NCBI GenBank assembly: GCA_946616365.1
Contig: CAMOIX010000051.1
Location: forward strand, 1 to 5,919
Direction of reading: 5' to 3'
Length of the DNA stretch: 5,919 nt
From: AC2028 sp002373595
GTDB lineage: Bacteria > Bacillota > Clostridia > Lachnospirales > Lachnospiraceae
The notes below the pieces were generated by a model. It was not told the DNA's origin. It made no database searches and saw only the letters and a program-made list of their open reading frames with translations. Position 1 is the first letter of the stretch, and each line of letters starts with the position of its first letter. Positions 1 to 5,729 of this stretch are shown here, one piece after another. A program made the translations under genes and the position numbers.

Positions 1-8
1 GACTGACG

Positions 9-515
9 ATGCTGGCAAAAGAAATAAAAACTCCGATGATCATCGGAATGATACTATATGGGATAGCCATACTGATAGACCTGATGGTATATGCCGCACA
101 GGTACAGGTGGCCAGATTATATATAAGCTCTGCAGTTGCGGATATCCTGAAAGAGAAAAAGATCATTCCCGGAGCATTATGGGGACATCTGACTCTTATG
201 TTGTTATTTGTCATAACCTTTTATGTGATCAATAAATACATGGGACAAAACAGAAGAACGATCGGGATCATCTTTACCGTGATATATGTACTCTTTAATA
301 TCGCATCTCCGTATGTCACGATGTTAACGACTGTCATTACGGCCAGGATGACGGGTGTGGAGAGACTTGCTGCAAGCAGTTCTCTTAATTCAGCGATCAG
401 TGTTCTTGTGGTACCGTTTGTTGTCCCTTCTACGGTTCTGTATGTTATCGGACTTGCGAGGTATGGAGTGAGCATTGCGCCTATGAATATTGCAGATACA
501 GAAAGTAATGTATGA
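9..515 (+). CDS. Unrecognised four-helix membrane protein (start may lie upstream)
   Basis: I do not recognise this 168-residue protein. It has four hydrophobic stretches at about residues 10-31, 57-75, 85-110 and 129-150, so it should be an integral membrane protein. Segments 1 and 2 are joined by a charged loop (DILKEKK, 45-51), and segments 2 and 3 by NKYMGQNRR (75-83). No catalytic or transport motif is visible. The frame stays open to the window edge (codons CTG ACG precede the ATG) and the eight upstream bases hold no ribosome binding site, so the true start could be further upstream. A TGA at 4-6 in another frame might instead be the stop of an overlapping preceding gene, which would support the ATG at 9. 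The gene's end overlaps the next start as ATGA (512-515), so the two are probably translationally coupled. The CDS call is firm; the function is unknown. Confidence 0.75.
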   Translation: MLAKEIKTPMIIGMILYGIAILIDLMVYAAQVQVARLYISSAVADILKEKKIIPGALWGHLTLMLLFVITFYVINKYMGQNRRTIGIIFTVIYVLFNIASPYVTMLTTVITARMTGVERLAASSSLNSAISVLVVPFVVPSTVLYVIGLARYGVSIAPMNIADTESNV

Positions 516-1201
516 TCACCGAAGAGATAAAGAAAAAACTGCATGAACTGCAGGATAAGCAGTACAGAGACTTTCAGGCAAAGCTTATTCCTACAGTGGA
601 TCCCGGAAGGGTGATCGGAGTCCGAACTCCCGAACTCAGAAAATATGCCAAAGAGCTTGTAAAGAGACCGGATATCGGAGGATTTCTTTCGGATCTCCCG
701 CATAAATTTTTCGATGAAGATCAGCTTCATGCATTTATAGTATCGGAGATGAAGGATTATGAAGCATGTATCGAAGAAATATCGATCTTTCTTCCGTATG
801 TGAATAACTGGGCGACCTGCGATCAGATGTCCCCCAAGGTTTTTAAGAAACATAAAAAAGAATTGCTCATCGAGATCAAAAGATGGCTTTCCTCGGAGGA
901 AGCATATACGGTACGCTTTGCGACAGGTATGCTTATGGAGCATTTTTTGGATGATGATTTCGATCCGGCATATCCCAAGATGGTCGCAAAGATAAGATCC
1001 GACGAGTATTACATCAATATGATGACTGCGTGGTATTTCGCAACCGCTCTCGCAAAACAGTATGACGCAGTGATCCCGTTCATCGAAGGAAAAAAGCTTG
1101 ATACCTGGACGCATAACAAGGCAATCCAAAAGTCCATCGAGAGCAATCGCATAAGCCCTGAAAGAAAAGTATATCTAAAGAGTCTAAAGATAAAGAATTA
1201 A
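512..1201 (+). CDS. AlkD-like DNA alkylation repair protein (HEAT-like repeats)
   Basis: This 229-residue all-helical protein fits the DNA alkylation repair family (AlkD/AlkC type). AlkD removes N3- and N7-alkylated purines from DNA as a HEAT-like-repeat glycosylase. Typical family features are the early GVRTPELRKYAKEL segment (36-49) and NNWATCDQM (98-106). W100 and D104 have the W-x3-D spacing of the B. cereus AlkD pair W109/D113. R135 (in TVRFATGML) and W174 (in TAWYFATALA) are 39 residues apart, as are AlkD R148 and W187, so the active-site set looks intact. The length is normal. The start is the ATG of an ATGA overlap with the membrane gene, and only a weak AGAAAG lies upstream, which points to translational coupling. 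The DUF896 gene follows after nine bases. The family call is strong; glycosylase activity and substrate are inferred from the conserved residues, and an AlkD2-like variant is possible. Confidence 0.9.
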   Translation: MITEEIKKKLHELQDKQYRDFQAKLIPTVDPGRVIGVRTPELRKYAKELVKRPDIGGFLSDLPHKFFDEDQLHAFIVSEMKDYEACIEEISIFLPYVNNWATCDQMSPKVFKKHKKELLIEIKRWLSSEEAYTVRFATGMLMEHFLDDDFDPAYPKMVAKIRSDEYYINMMTAWYFATALAKQYDAVIPFIEGKKLDTWTHNKAIQKSIESNRISPERKVYLKSLKIKN

Positions 1202-1208
1202 AGGAAAG
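1201..1208 (+). promoter_or_regulatory. Ribosome binding site of the DUF896 gene
   Basis: AAGGAAAG ends two bases before the ATG at 1211. It begins on the last base of the preceding stop codon, so the two genes are packed with no room for a separate promoter. It supports the ATG at 1211 as the start. Confidence 0.6.
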
Positions 1209-1210
1209 TT

Positions 1211-1414
1211 ATGATCACCGAAGCGGATGTAAAAAGAATAAACGAACTGTATCACAAGTCACAGAATGAAGGTCTTACCGAAGAGGAAAAGGATGAACAG
1301 CAGAGGCTCAGAAAAGCCTATGTTGGATCCATGCGAGCAAATGTCAGAGCAAACCTCGATAACATCGTGATTCAAAGGCCTGACGGAACAAAAGAGAATA
1401 TAAGACAGTATTGA
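1211..1414 (+). CDS. DUF896 family protein (UPF0291, YnzC-like)
   Basis: This small soluble protein of 67 residues matches the DUF896/UPF0291 family. It has an N-terminal helix (ITEADVKRINELYHKS, 2-17), a G-L-T-E-E-E-K-x-E-Q-Q-x-L-R-K core (21-35), then a basic YVGSMRANVRANLDN stretch (37-51) and a short tail with PDG. B. subtilis YnzC has the same two-helix layout. The biochemical role of the family is not established. In B. subtilis, ynzC sits in the LexA-controlled yneA-yneB-ynzC operon, so its place here just after a DNA repair gene is suggestive, but I found no CGAAC-N4-GTTYG type LexA box in the window. The stop (1412-1414) overlaps alternative upstream starts of the next gene. The family call is strong; the function is unknown. 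Confidence 0.9.
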   Translation: MITEADVKRINELYHKSQNEGLTEEEKDEQQRLRKAYVGSMRANVRANLDNIVIQRPDGTKENIRQY

Positions 1415-1431
1415 TGAAGATAGTATCAATA
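1409..1431. repeat. Short inverted repeat over the DUF896 stop
   Basis: TATTGAT (1409-1415) and ATCAATA (1425-1431) are perfect 7-base inverted arms around a 9-base loop. The left arm covers the DUF896 stop codon and the TTG/ATG alternative starts of the next gene. The stem is AT-rich and no T-run follows, so it is not a convincing terminator. It could be a weak mRNA hairpin, a protein site, or chance. Confidence 0.35.
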
Positions 1432-1477
1432 TGCCGATGTACGGATGGTCCGCAGAAAACGGAATGTATATTTCAAA

Positions 1478-1484
1478 GAGGTGA
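1478..1484 (+). promoter_or_regulatory. Ribosome binding site that decides the cyclase start
   Basis: GAGGTGA lies ten bases before the ATG at 1495 and is part of AAAGAGGTGA, which matches the 16S 3' end complement except for one missing G. No comparable site precedes the in-frame TTG at 1411 or ATG at 1414, so 1495 is the preferred start. Confidence 0.65.
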
Positions 1485-1494
1485 GAATACGATC

Positions 1495-2931
1495 ATGAAT
1501 ATGTCAATCACGCTTTTTGACAGTATCATAAACACATCACAGGACTGTGTATTCTGGAAGGATAAAGAAAGAAGGTTCCTCGGAGTCAATCAAGCATTTC
1601 TTGATTATTACGGGTTTGAATCTGCGGATATTCTTATCGGAAAAACAGATGAGGATATGGGATGGCATAATGATCCTGAACCTTATAAACAGGATGAGCT
1701 TCGAGTCCTTTCCGGTGAGTCCACATATAAAGTACAGGGCAAGTGCATGATCCGCGGTGAAGAAAGAGATATCATCGCTTCCAAGAGACCTTTGTATGAG
1801 AACGGAGAGATAGTCGGACTTGTCGGAAGCTTCGTGGATATCACGGATGTACTCAGGAGGCATGGAAGAAGGGATGGTCTGCAGACTGTTTATACAATCG
1901 ATAAACTCAGAAAATATCCGTATTGGGATAAGCTTCTTGATGACACCGGTATGGATGAGATACTTGACCCTCTTACGGGTATCCTCTCAAGACCTTATGC
2001 GATAGATTTTGTTCATTCGCTCATTAAGAACGGAACACCTTTTTCCTATTCGCTGATCGATCTTGATAATTTCAAATACATAAATGACAGCTTCGGACAT
2101 CAGGCCGGTGACACCGTATTAAAAAAAGTGACAGCGTCGCTTGCCGAGTATGTCGAAGGATACGGTCTGGTCGGAAGATTCGGTGGAGATGAACTTCTGC
2201 TTATCAATCTCAGAGACAGGAATGCCGAAGAGAATGAGAAGTTTTTTGAAGACCTGTACAACAGTGAGAGTGTATTTAGAAAAAATGTCTCCTTGGATCA
2301 TGGAAATGTATATGTAACAGGAACATGCGGATGTGCATCATATCCTACGGATGCCGGGAATTTTGCCGACCTGTTCGATCTCATAGATAAAGTCATGTAT
2401 CTCGGAAAGAACAGGGGGCGTAACTGCTATACCGTATACAGAGAGTCTGAACACAGGGATATCGAGATAAAGAAACTTGCTAAACATAATGTGTTTTCGG
2501 ATATGGTATGCCTGGGCAGGATGGTGCGTCACAAAAAGAATTCTAAGGAAGCACTCAAATCTGTTCTGCCTTTTTTGACGGAGAGCATGCAGGTCCCTGA
2601 TCTGTTCTATGTAGACAGGAATATGATATTCAGGTCAGTAACAAACGAGAGTCTGCTTGCCAACGCAGATGAAATAGTTAAGCTCGTAAATGACGATCTG
2701 TACATTTGCAATTCATTATCGGGAATAGAAAGTGCTGCTCCGGAACTGTACAATGTGCTGGATCCTCTCGGTGTCAGATCATTCATCGCAGTCAGGATCG
2801 GAGAAGAGGATAAAACAAAGGGATATCTTATTTGTGTATCGGAGAGAGAGTTCCGTATCTGGAACGAAAATGAATGTGCTCTGGTATATTATATAGCAAG
2901 TCTGCTCCGCGAATATCCGGAGTGGAAGTAA
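1495..2931 (+). CDS. Diguanylate cyclase, PAS-GGDEF with C-terminal GAF-like region
   Basis: This 478-residue cytoplasmic protein should convert two GTP to cyclic di-GMP. A PAS domain spans about 8-120 (CVFWKD near the start, closing GLVGSFVDITDVL). A linker leads to a GGDEF domain at about 156-315: DPLTGI (158-163), metal-site IDLDNFKYIND (188-198) and FGH (200-202), the signature GGDEL (230-234) and KNRGRN (305-310). Leu replaces the usual Phe in GGDEF; the catalytic GGDE residues are present. The inhibitory RxxD site expected nine to six residues before the signature reads EGYG, so product inhibition is probably absent. Residues about 349-472 resemble a degenerate GAF domain. There are no membrane segments. 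The frame opens further upstream (TTG 1411, ATG 1414), but those 28 residues look non-domain and lack a ribosome binding site, so I chose 1495. The PAS ligand is unknown and activity is inferred from motifs. Confidence 0.9.
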   Translation: MNMSITLFDSIINTSQDCVFWKDKERRFLGVNQAFLDYYGFESADILIGKTDEDMGWHNDPEPYKQDELRVLSGESTYKVQGKCMIRGEERDIIASKRPLYENGEIVGLVGSFVDITDVLRRHGRRDGLQTVYTIDKLRKYPYWDKLLDDTGMDEILDPLTGILSRPYAIDFVHSLIKNGTPFSYSLIDLDNFKYINDSFGHQAGDTVLKKVTASLAEYVEGYGLVGRFGGDELLLINLRDRNAEENEKFFEDLYNSESVFRKNVSLDHGNVYVTGTCGCASYPTDAGNFADLFDLIDKVMYLGKNRGRNCYTVYRESEHRDIEIKKLAKHNVFSDMVCLGRMVRHKKNSKEALKSVLPFLTESMQVPDLFYVDRNMIFRSVTNESLLANADEIVKLVNDDLYICNSLSGIESAAPELYNVLDPLGVRSFIAVRIGEEDKTKGYLICVSEREFRIWNENECALVYYIASLLREYPEWK

Positions 2932-2943
2932 AGGATAGACAGA

Positions 2944-3654
2944 ATGAGATTGATATTTGTCCGTCACGGAGAACCGAATTATAAGGATGACTGTCTTACC
3001 GACAACGGGATCATACAGGCCAAAGCCACCGCGGAGAGACTTCGCAATGAAATTATTTCAGCGATCTATTCTTCACCGATGGGAAGAGCGAGACAGACAG
3101 CTTCCTTTACAGCTGAGCAAAAAGGACTTGATATTAATGTCCTCGATTATATGCATGAGATAGACTGGGGCGATCCCAATCCTGATATGGTAAGTGAAGA
3201 GGACAAACTGCCACATGATGGTCATCCATGGACTATGGCTTATATGCTCATCACGGAGCATCCGGAATACTCGGGAAATGAAAATTGGAGAGAGCATCAT
3301 TATTTCAAAGACAATAAATGCCTCAAGTTTTACGATATGATCTCCGAAGAATTTGATCTCTTTCTCGAGAGATTCGGGATCGTGCGCAGAGACGGATTAT
3401 ATTTTTGTGAGAAGGAAAACCATGATACGATAGCACTCTTCGCTCACGGAGGGTCCGGTGCGATCATGTTCTCACACGTTCTCGGACTTCCGTTTCCTTT
3501 TGTACTTTCGAATATGCCTTATGGAGTATGCTCGGTATCGATCATAGATTTTTCGGAGTTTGAAGGAAACTATATCACACCCAGGATCGAGCTCTTTAAT
3601 GATATGGATCACCTTACGATCTATAAGCCTGAGAAGATGAATTTTGAAAAATGA
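2944..3654 (+). CDS. Histidine phosphatase (phosphoglycerate mutase-like) family protein
   Basis: This 236-residue protein belongs to the histidine phosphatase superfamily, which transfers phosphate through a phospho-histidine. The N-terminal FVRHGEPNY (5-13) carries the RHG motif with nucleophile H8. YSSPMGRARQTA (42-53) holds the second phosphate-binding arginine, probably R48. E72 in MHEIDWGD (70-77) is a likely acid/base residue, and H168 in LFAHGGSG (165-172) is the second catalytic histidine. All expected residues are present. A stretch at about 80-125 with HPWTMAY and NWREHHYF is longer than in small members and could form a lid that sets substrate choice. No signal peptide is seen. 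AAGGA (2931-2935) begins on the last base of the cyclase stop, twelve bases upstream, so it is probably co-transcribed. The substrate cannot be told from the sequence; phosphatase is more likely than glycolytic mutase. Confidence 0.88.
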   Translation: MRLIFVRHGEPNYKDDCLTDNGIIQAKATAERLRNEIISAIYSSPMGRARQTASFTAEQKGLDINVLDYMHEIDWGDPNPDMVSEEDKLPHDGHPWTMAYMLITEHPEYSGNENWREHHYFKDNKCLKFYDMISEEFDLFLERFGIVRRDGLYFCEKENHDTIALFAHGGSGAIMFSHVLGLPFPFVLSNMPYGVCSVSIIDFSEFEGNYITPRIELFNDMDHLTIYKPEKMNFEK

Positions 3655-3660
3655 CCGCTG

Positions 3661-3688
3661 TTCCGAAATCATGGGATTATGATATAAT
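3661..3688 (+). promoter_or_regulatory. Likely proC promoter with extended -10
   Basis: TGATATAAT (3680-3688) is a perfect extended -10 (TGnTATAAT). The best -35 candidate, TTCCGA at 3661-3666 with a 16-base spacer, matches only three of six consensus bases, so activity would lean on the extended -10. Transcription would begin near 3695, about 34 bases before the proC ATG. TTCCGA and TCGGAA (3694-3699) form six-base inverted arms bracketing the promoter core, and ATCAT (3668-3672)/ATGAT (3679-3683) form a smaller pair inside. I see no terminator between 3655 and this promoter, so read-through from upstream is possible. Confidence 0.65.
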
Positions 3689-3728
3689 ATGCGTCGGAAG
3701 CATGTGACCGGATTCAAAGGAGAAAAAA

Positions 3729-4538
3729 ATGACTATAGGATTTATCGGACTTGGAAATATGGCAAGTGCCGTGATCGGTGGCATAATCAGGGAAAAGATC
3801 GCTGAGCCTTCAGACATCGTAGGCTGGGCACTTACCGAAGCAACCCGCGAGAGAGTAAAGAAAGAGTTTGGAATTCAGATCGCCGGATCGGATAAACAGG
3901 TAGCGGAGCTTGCGGATATAATCGTTTTGGCAGTAAAGCCCGTATTTTTAAATGATGCGGCTAAGGATGTCGTTGCGGGAATAAAGGAATCCGGAAATGG
4001 AAACAAAAAAATAATCTACAGTGTTATCGCCGGCAAATCCATCGAAACTCTGGAGAAGATATTCGGAAAAGACTCAAAGATCGTAAGAGCTATGCCCAAT
4101 ACCCCCGCACTTGTCGGAGAGGGCTGCACCGGAGTCTGCATAAACGATGCGATCACCGAAGAGGAGAAGGAAGAGGCTCTTAAGATATTCGGATCTTTCG
4201 GAAAAGCTTATCTCATCCCTGAGAGACTGATAGATACGGTCGGCGCGGTAAGCGGCAGCTCCCCTGCTTTTGTATTTATGTTTATGGAAGCTCTTGCCGA
4301 CGCAGCAGTAGCAGGCGGTATGCCCAGAGCTCAGGCTTATAAATTCGCAGGTCAGGCTGTACTCGGAAGCGCAAAGCTTATGCTTGAGACAGGCAAACAT
4401 CCCGGAGAGCTCAAGGATATGGTATGCTCGCCCGGCGGAACTACGATCGAGGGGGTCAGTGTACTCGAGGAGTCCGGATTCCGTGCGGCAATTATCGATG
4501 CGGTAGCAGCCACTATAGAGAAGACAAAGAGACTGTAA
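3729..4538 (+). CDS. proC: Pyrroline-5-carboxylate reductase
   Basis: ProC reduces 1-pyrroline-5-carboxylate to L-proline with NAD(P)H, the last step of proline synthesis, in the cytoplasm. The 269-residue length is normal. An N-terminal Rossmann fold carries GFIGLGNMASA (4-14) with the GxGxMA dinucleotide loop. VRAMPNTPALVGEG follows with MPNTPA at 122-127. The C-terminal dimerisation and active-site domain holds VSGSSPAFVFMFMEALADAA and the family signature around SPGGTTIEGVSVLEE (PGGTT at 235-239). A strong AAAGGAG site (3716-3722) lies six bases before the ATG. The gene has its own promoter and terminator, so it is probably monocistronic and independent of both flanking groups. No proline synthesis partners (proA, proB) are in the window. 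I see no truncation or missing key residue. Confidence 0.97.
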   Translation: MTIGFIGLGNMASAVIGGIIREKIAEPSDIVGWALTEATRERVKKEFGIQIAGSDKQVAELADIIVLAVKPVFLNDAAKDVVAGIKESGNGNKKIIYSVIAGKSIETLEKIFGKDSKIVRAMPNTPALVGEGCTGVCINDAITEEEKEEALKIFGSFGKAYLIPERLIDTVGAVSGSSPAFVFMFMEALADAAVAGGMPRAQAYKFAGQAVLGSAKLMLETGKHPGELKDMVCSPGGTTIEGVSVLEESGFRAAIIDAVAATIEKTKRL

Positions 4539-4567
4539 GCAAATAACGAATAAAACACTACAATGAT

Positions 4568-4591
4568 GGGATCCGAAAGGGTCCCGTTTTT
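4568..4591 (+). terminator. Intrinsic terminator after proC
   Basis: GGGATCC (4568-4574) pairs with GGGTCCC (4579-4585) over seven base pairs with one T-G wobble, closed by a GAAA tetraloop (4575-4578), and a TTTTT run follows at 4587-4591. It sits 29 bases past the proC stop and isolates proC from the next operon. Confidence 0.85.
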
Positions 4592-4639
4592 GTGTATGAA
4601 ACATAAAAAAAGCAATTCGTAAAGAATCGAAAAAAATTG

Positions 4640-4668
4640 TTGACATAATTAGATCGTAATGATATCAT
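4640..4668 (+). promoter_or_regulatory. Strong promoter of the SPFH-RHH operon
   Basis: A perfect -35 TTGACA (4640-4645), a 17-base spacer and TATCAT (4663-4668, five of six) with an upstream TG (4660-4661) make a near-consensus vegetative promoter with an extended -10. A-rich tracts upstream (4605-4611 and 4630-4636) could act as UP elements. Transcription should start near 4675, giving a leader of about 35 bases before the SPFH start. The rest of the 171-base gap, 4592-4639, holds only A-rich sequence with no gene or structure I can support. Confidence 0.85.
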
Positions 4669-4678
4669 AGTGATATCA
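4660..4678. promoter_or_regulatory. Tandem TGATATCA palindromes, candidate operator
   Basis: Two copies of the perfect 8-base palindrome TGATATCA lie at 4660-4667 and 4671-4678, separated by TAG, with centres 11 bases apart, about one helical turn. The first overlaps the -10 hexamer and the second the expected transcription start, so a bound protein would block polymerase. I did not notice another full copy in the window. MetJ, an RHH repressor, binds tandem 8-base palindromes, and the second gene of this operon encodes an RHH protein. That link is inference. Confidence 0.5.
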
Positions 4679-4709
4679 AAACAAAGCAACCACTAAAGGA
4701 GGTTATGCT

Positions 4710-5729
4710 ATGAATACAAATGTACAGGAAAAAATCTTAGACGGACGTAAGATCGGCGGACTTGTACTCTTTATCGTACTTGCGCTTTATGTTCTGGCTA
4801 TCCCGGCGATCATCTTCGGAGCTTCAAATGAGATGCCTCTGGTAGCGGTCCTTTCCGTTGTCTGGATGACCTTCGGTTGGATCCTTCTTCTCGGACTCAA
4901 AGTCCTTAAGCCGAATGAGGCTCTTGTACTCACCCTCTTCGGACGCTATGTCGGAACGCTCAAGGGTGACGGATTCTTCTGGGTAAATCCTTTCTGCACC
5001 GCTTTCAATCCCGCAGCCGGAACCAAGCTCGGACAGAGCGGTGATGTAAAGGTAAACGGACCCTCGATTGCAGTCAGCGCGCAGGGTGCTTCCGTTTCAT
5101 CGGTCGAGCTCCCCAGCAAGAAGATCTCTCTCAAAGTTATGACCCTTTCGAACTCCCGCCAGAAGGTAAACGATGTTCTCGGTAATCCCGTAGAGGTAGC
5201 AGTTGCCGTTATGTGGAGAGTAAAGGACACCGCAAAGGCTGTATTTGAGGTTGACAACTTCAAAGAATACCTTTCCCTCCAGTGTGATACCGCAGTCAGA
5301 AATGTAGTAAAGATCTATCCTTACGATGTAACCGACAATATCGATACTACCGGAGACGGAGCCGCTGATGACGGAAGCCTTCGCGGATCTACCGAAGTAG
5401 TTGCCGGACGTATCCGTGATGAAATCCAGAGTAAGGTCGAAGGTGCCGGACTTGAGATCGTAGATGCAAGAATCACTTACCTCGCTTATGCTCCCGAGAT
5501 TGCAGCATCCATGCTCCAGAGACAGCAGGCAGCAGCAGTTGTAGACGCCAGAAAGCTCATCGTAGACGGAGCAGTAGGAATGGTTGAACTCGCGCTCGAG
5601 AGACTTAATGAGAAGCATACTGTTGAGCTCGATGAAGAAAGAAAAGCCGCAATGGTCTCCAACCTGCTCGTTGTACTGTGCGGCAATCACGATGCTCAGC
5701 CTGTAGTTAACTCAGGGAGTCTATACTGA
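4710..5729 (+). CDS. Membrane-anchored SPFH/band-7 domain protein
   Basis: This 339-residue stomatin/flotillin-like protein has two N-terminal membrane segments (about 16-37 and 43-63), then an SPFH domain from about 66: KPNEALVLTLFGRY (67-80) and GFFWVNPF (88-95). A Gly/Ser/Val-rich stretch (about 98-134) separates this from KKISLKVMTLSN (138-149). GNPVEVAVAVMWRVKDTAKA, SLRGSTE (223-229), a helical MLQRQQAAAVVDARK region (268-282) and a C-terminal LDEERKAAMVSNLLVVLCG block (307-325) follow. SPFH proteins form membrane-bound oligomers that organise membranes or proteases; no NfeD or FtsH-type partner is nearby. A near-perfect AAAGGAGG (4695-4702) lies seven bases before the ATG. Ile codons are 15 ATC, 2 ATT and no ATA, unlike neighbouring genes, which suggests high expression. 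The stop overlaps the next start by one base. The family call is firm; the specific role is unknown. Confidence 0.93.
   Translation: MNTNVQEKILDGRKIGGLVLFIVLALYVLAIPAIIFGASNEMPLVAVLSVVWMTFGWILLLGLKVLKPNEALVLTLFGRYVGTLKGDGFFWVNPFCTAFNPAAGTKLGQSGDVKVNGPSIAVSAQGASVSSVELPSKKISLKVMTLSNSRQKVNDVLGNPVEVAVAVMWRVKDTAKAVFEVDNFKEYLSLQCDTAVRNVVKIYPYDVTDNIDTTGDGAADDGSLRGSTEVVAGRIRDEIQSKVEGAGLEIVDARITYLAYAPEIAASMLQRQQAAAVVDARKLIVDGAVGMVELALERLNEKHTVELDEERKAAMVSNLLVVLCGNHDAQPVVNSGSLY
5714..5719 (+). promoter_or_regulatory. Ribosome binding site of the RHH gene inside the SPFH end
   Basis: AGGGAG lies nine bases before the ATG at 5729, within the last codons of the SPFH gene. With the TGATG stop-start overlap it points to coupled or re-initiated translation of the downstream protein. 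Confidence 0.6.

Noticed and set aside
622..640. CGAACTCCCGAAC as a LexA/SOS box
   Set aside because: The two CGAAC words are direct, not inverted as in CGAAC-N4-GTTYG, and lie inside a coding region.
221..1129. Long open frame on the - strand (302 codons)
   Set aside because: It is antisense to the membrane gene and the AlkD-like gene, which have family motifs and ribosome signals; the reverse protein is Cys/His/Ile-rich with no recognisable domain.
512..1223. Identical 13-base gene starts ATGATCACCGAAG at 512 and 1211, with 11 of the bases recurring in proC
   Set aside because: Both encode MITE-, a common N-terminus, with the preferred codons of this genome; the sequences diverge at once afterwards, so it is not a repeat element or duplication.
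1409..1431. Inverted repeat as an intrinsic terminator
   Set aside because: The stem is AT-rich, has a 9-base loop and no T-run, so termination is unlikely.
4074..4646. Open frame of 190 codons on the - strand over proC
   Set aside because: It runs antisense through a clear proC gene and its terminator, with no domain and no plausible ribosome site; a shadow frame.
5097..5690. Open frame of 197 codons on the - strand over the SPFH gene
   Set aside because: Antisense to a well-supported conserved gene; its length follows from the biased codons of the SPFH gene.
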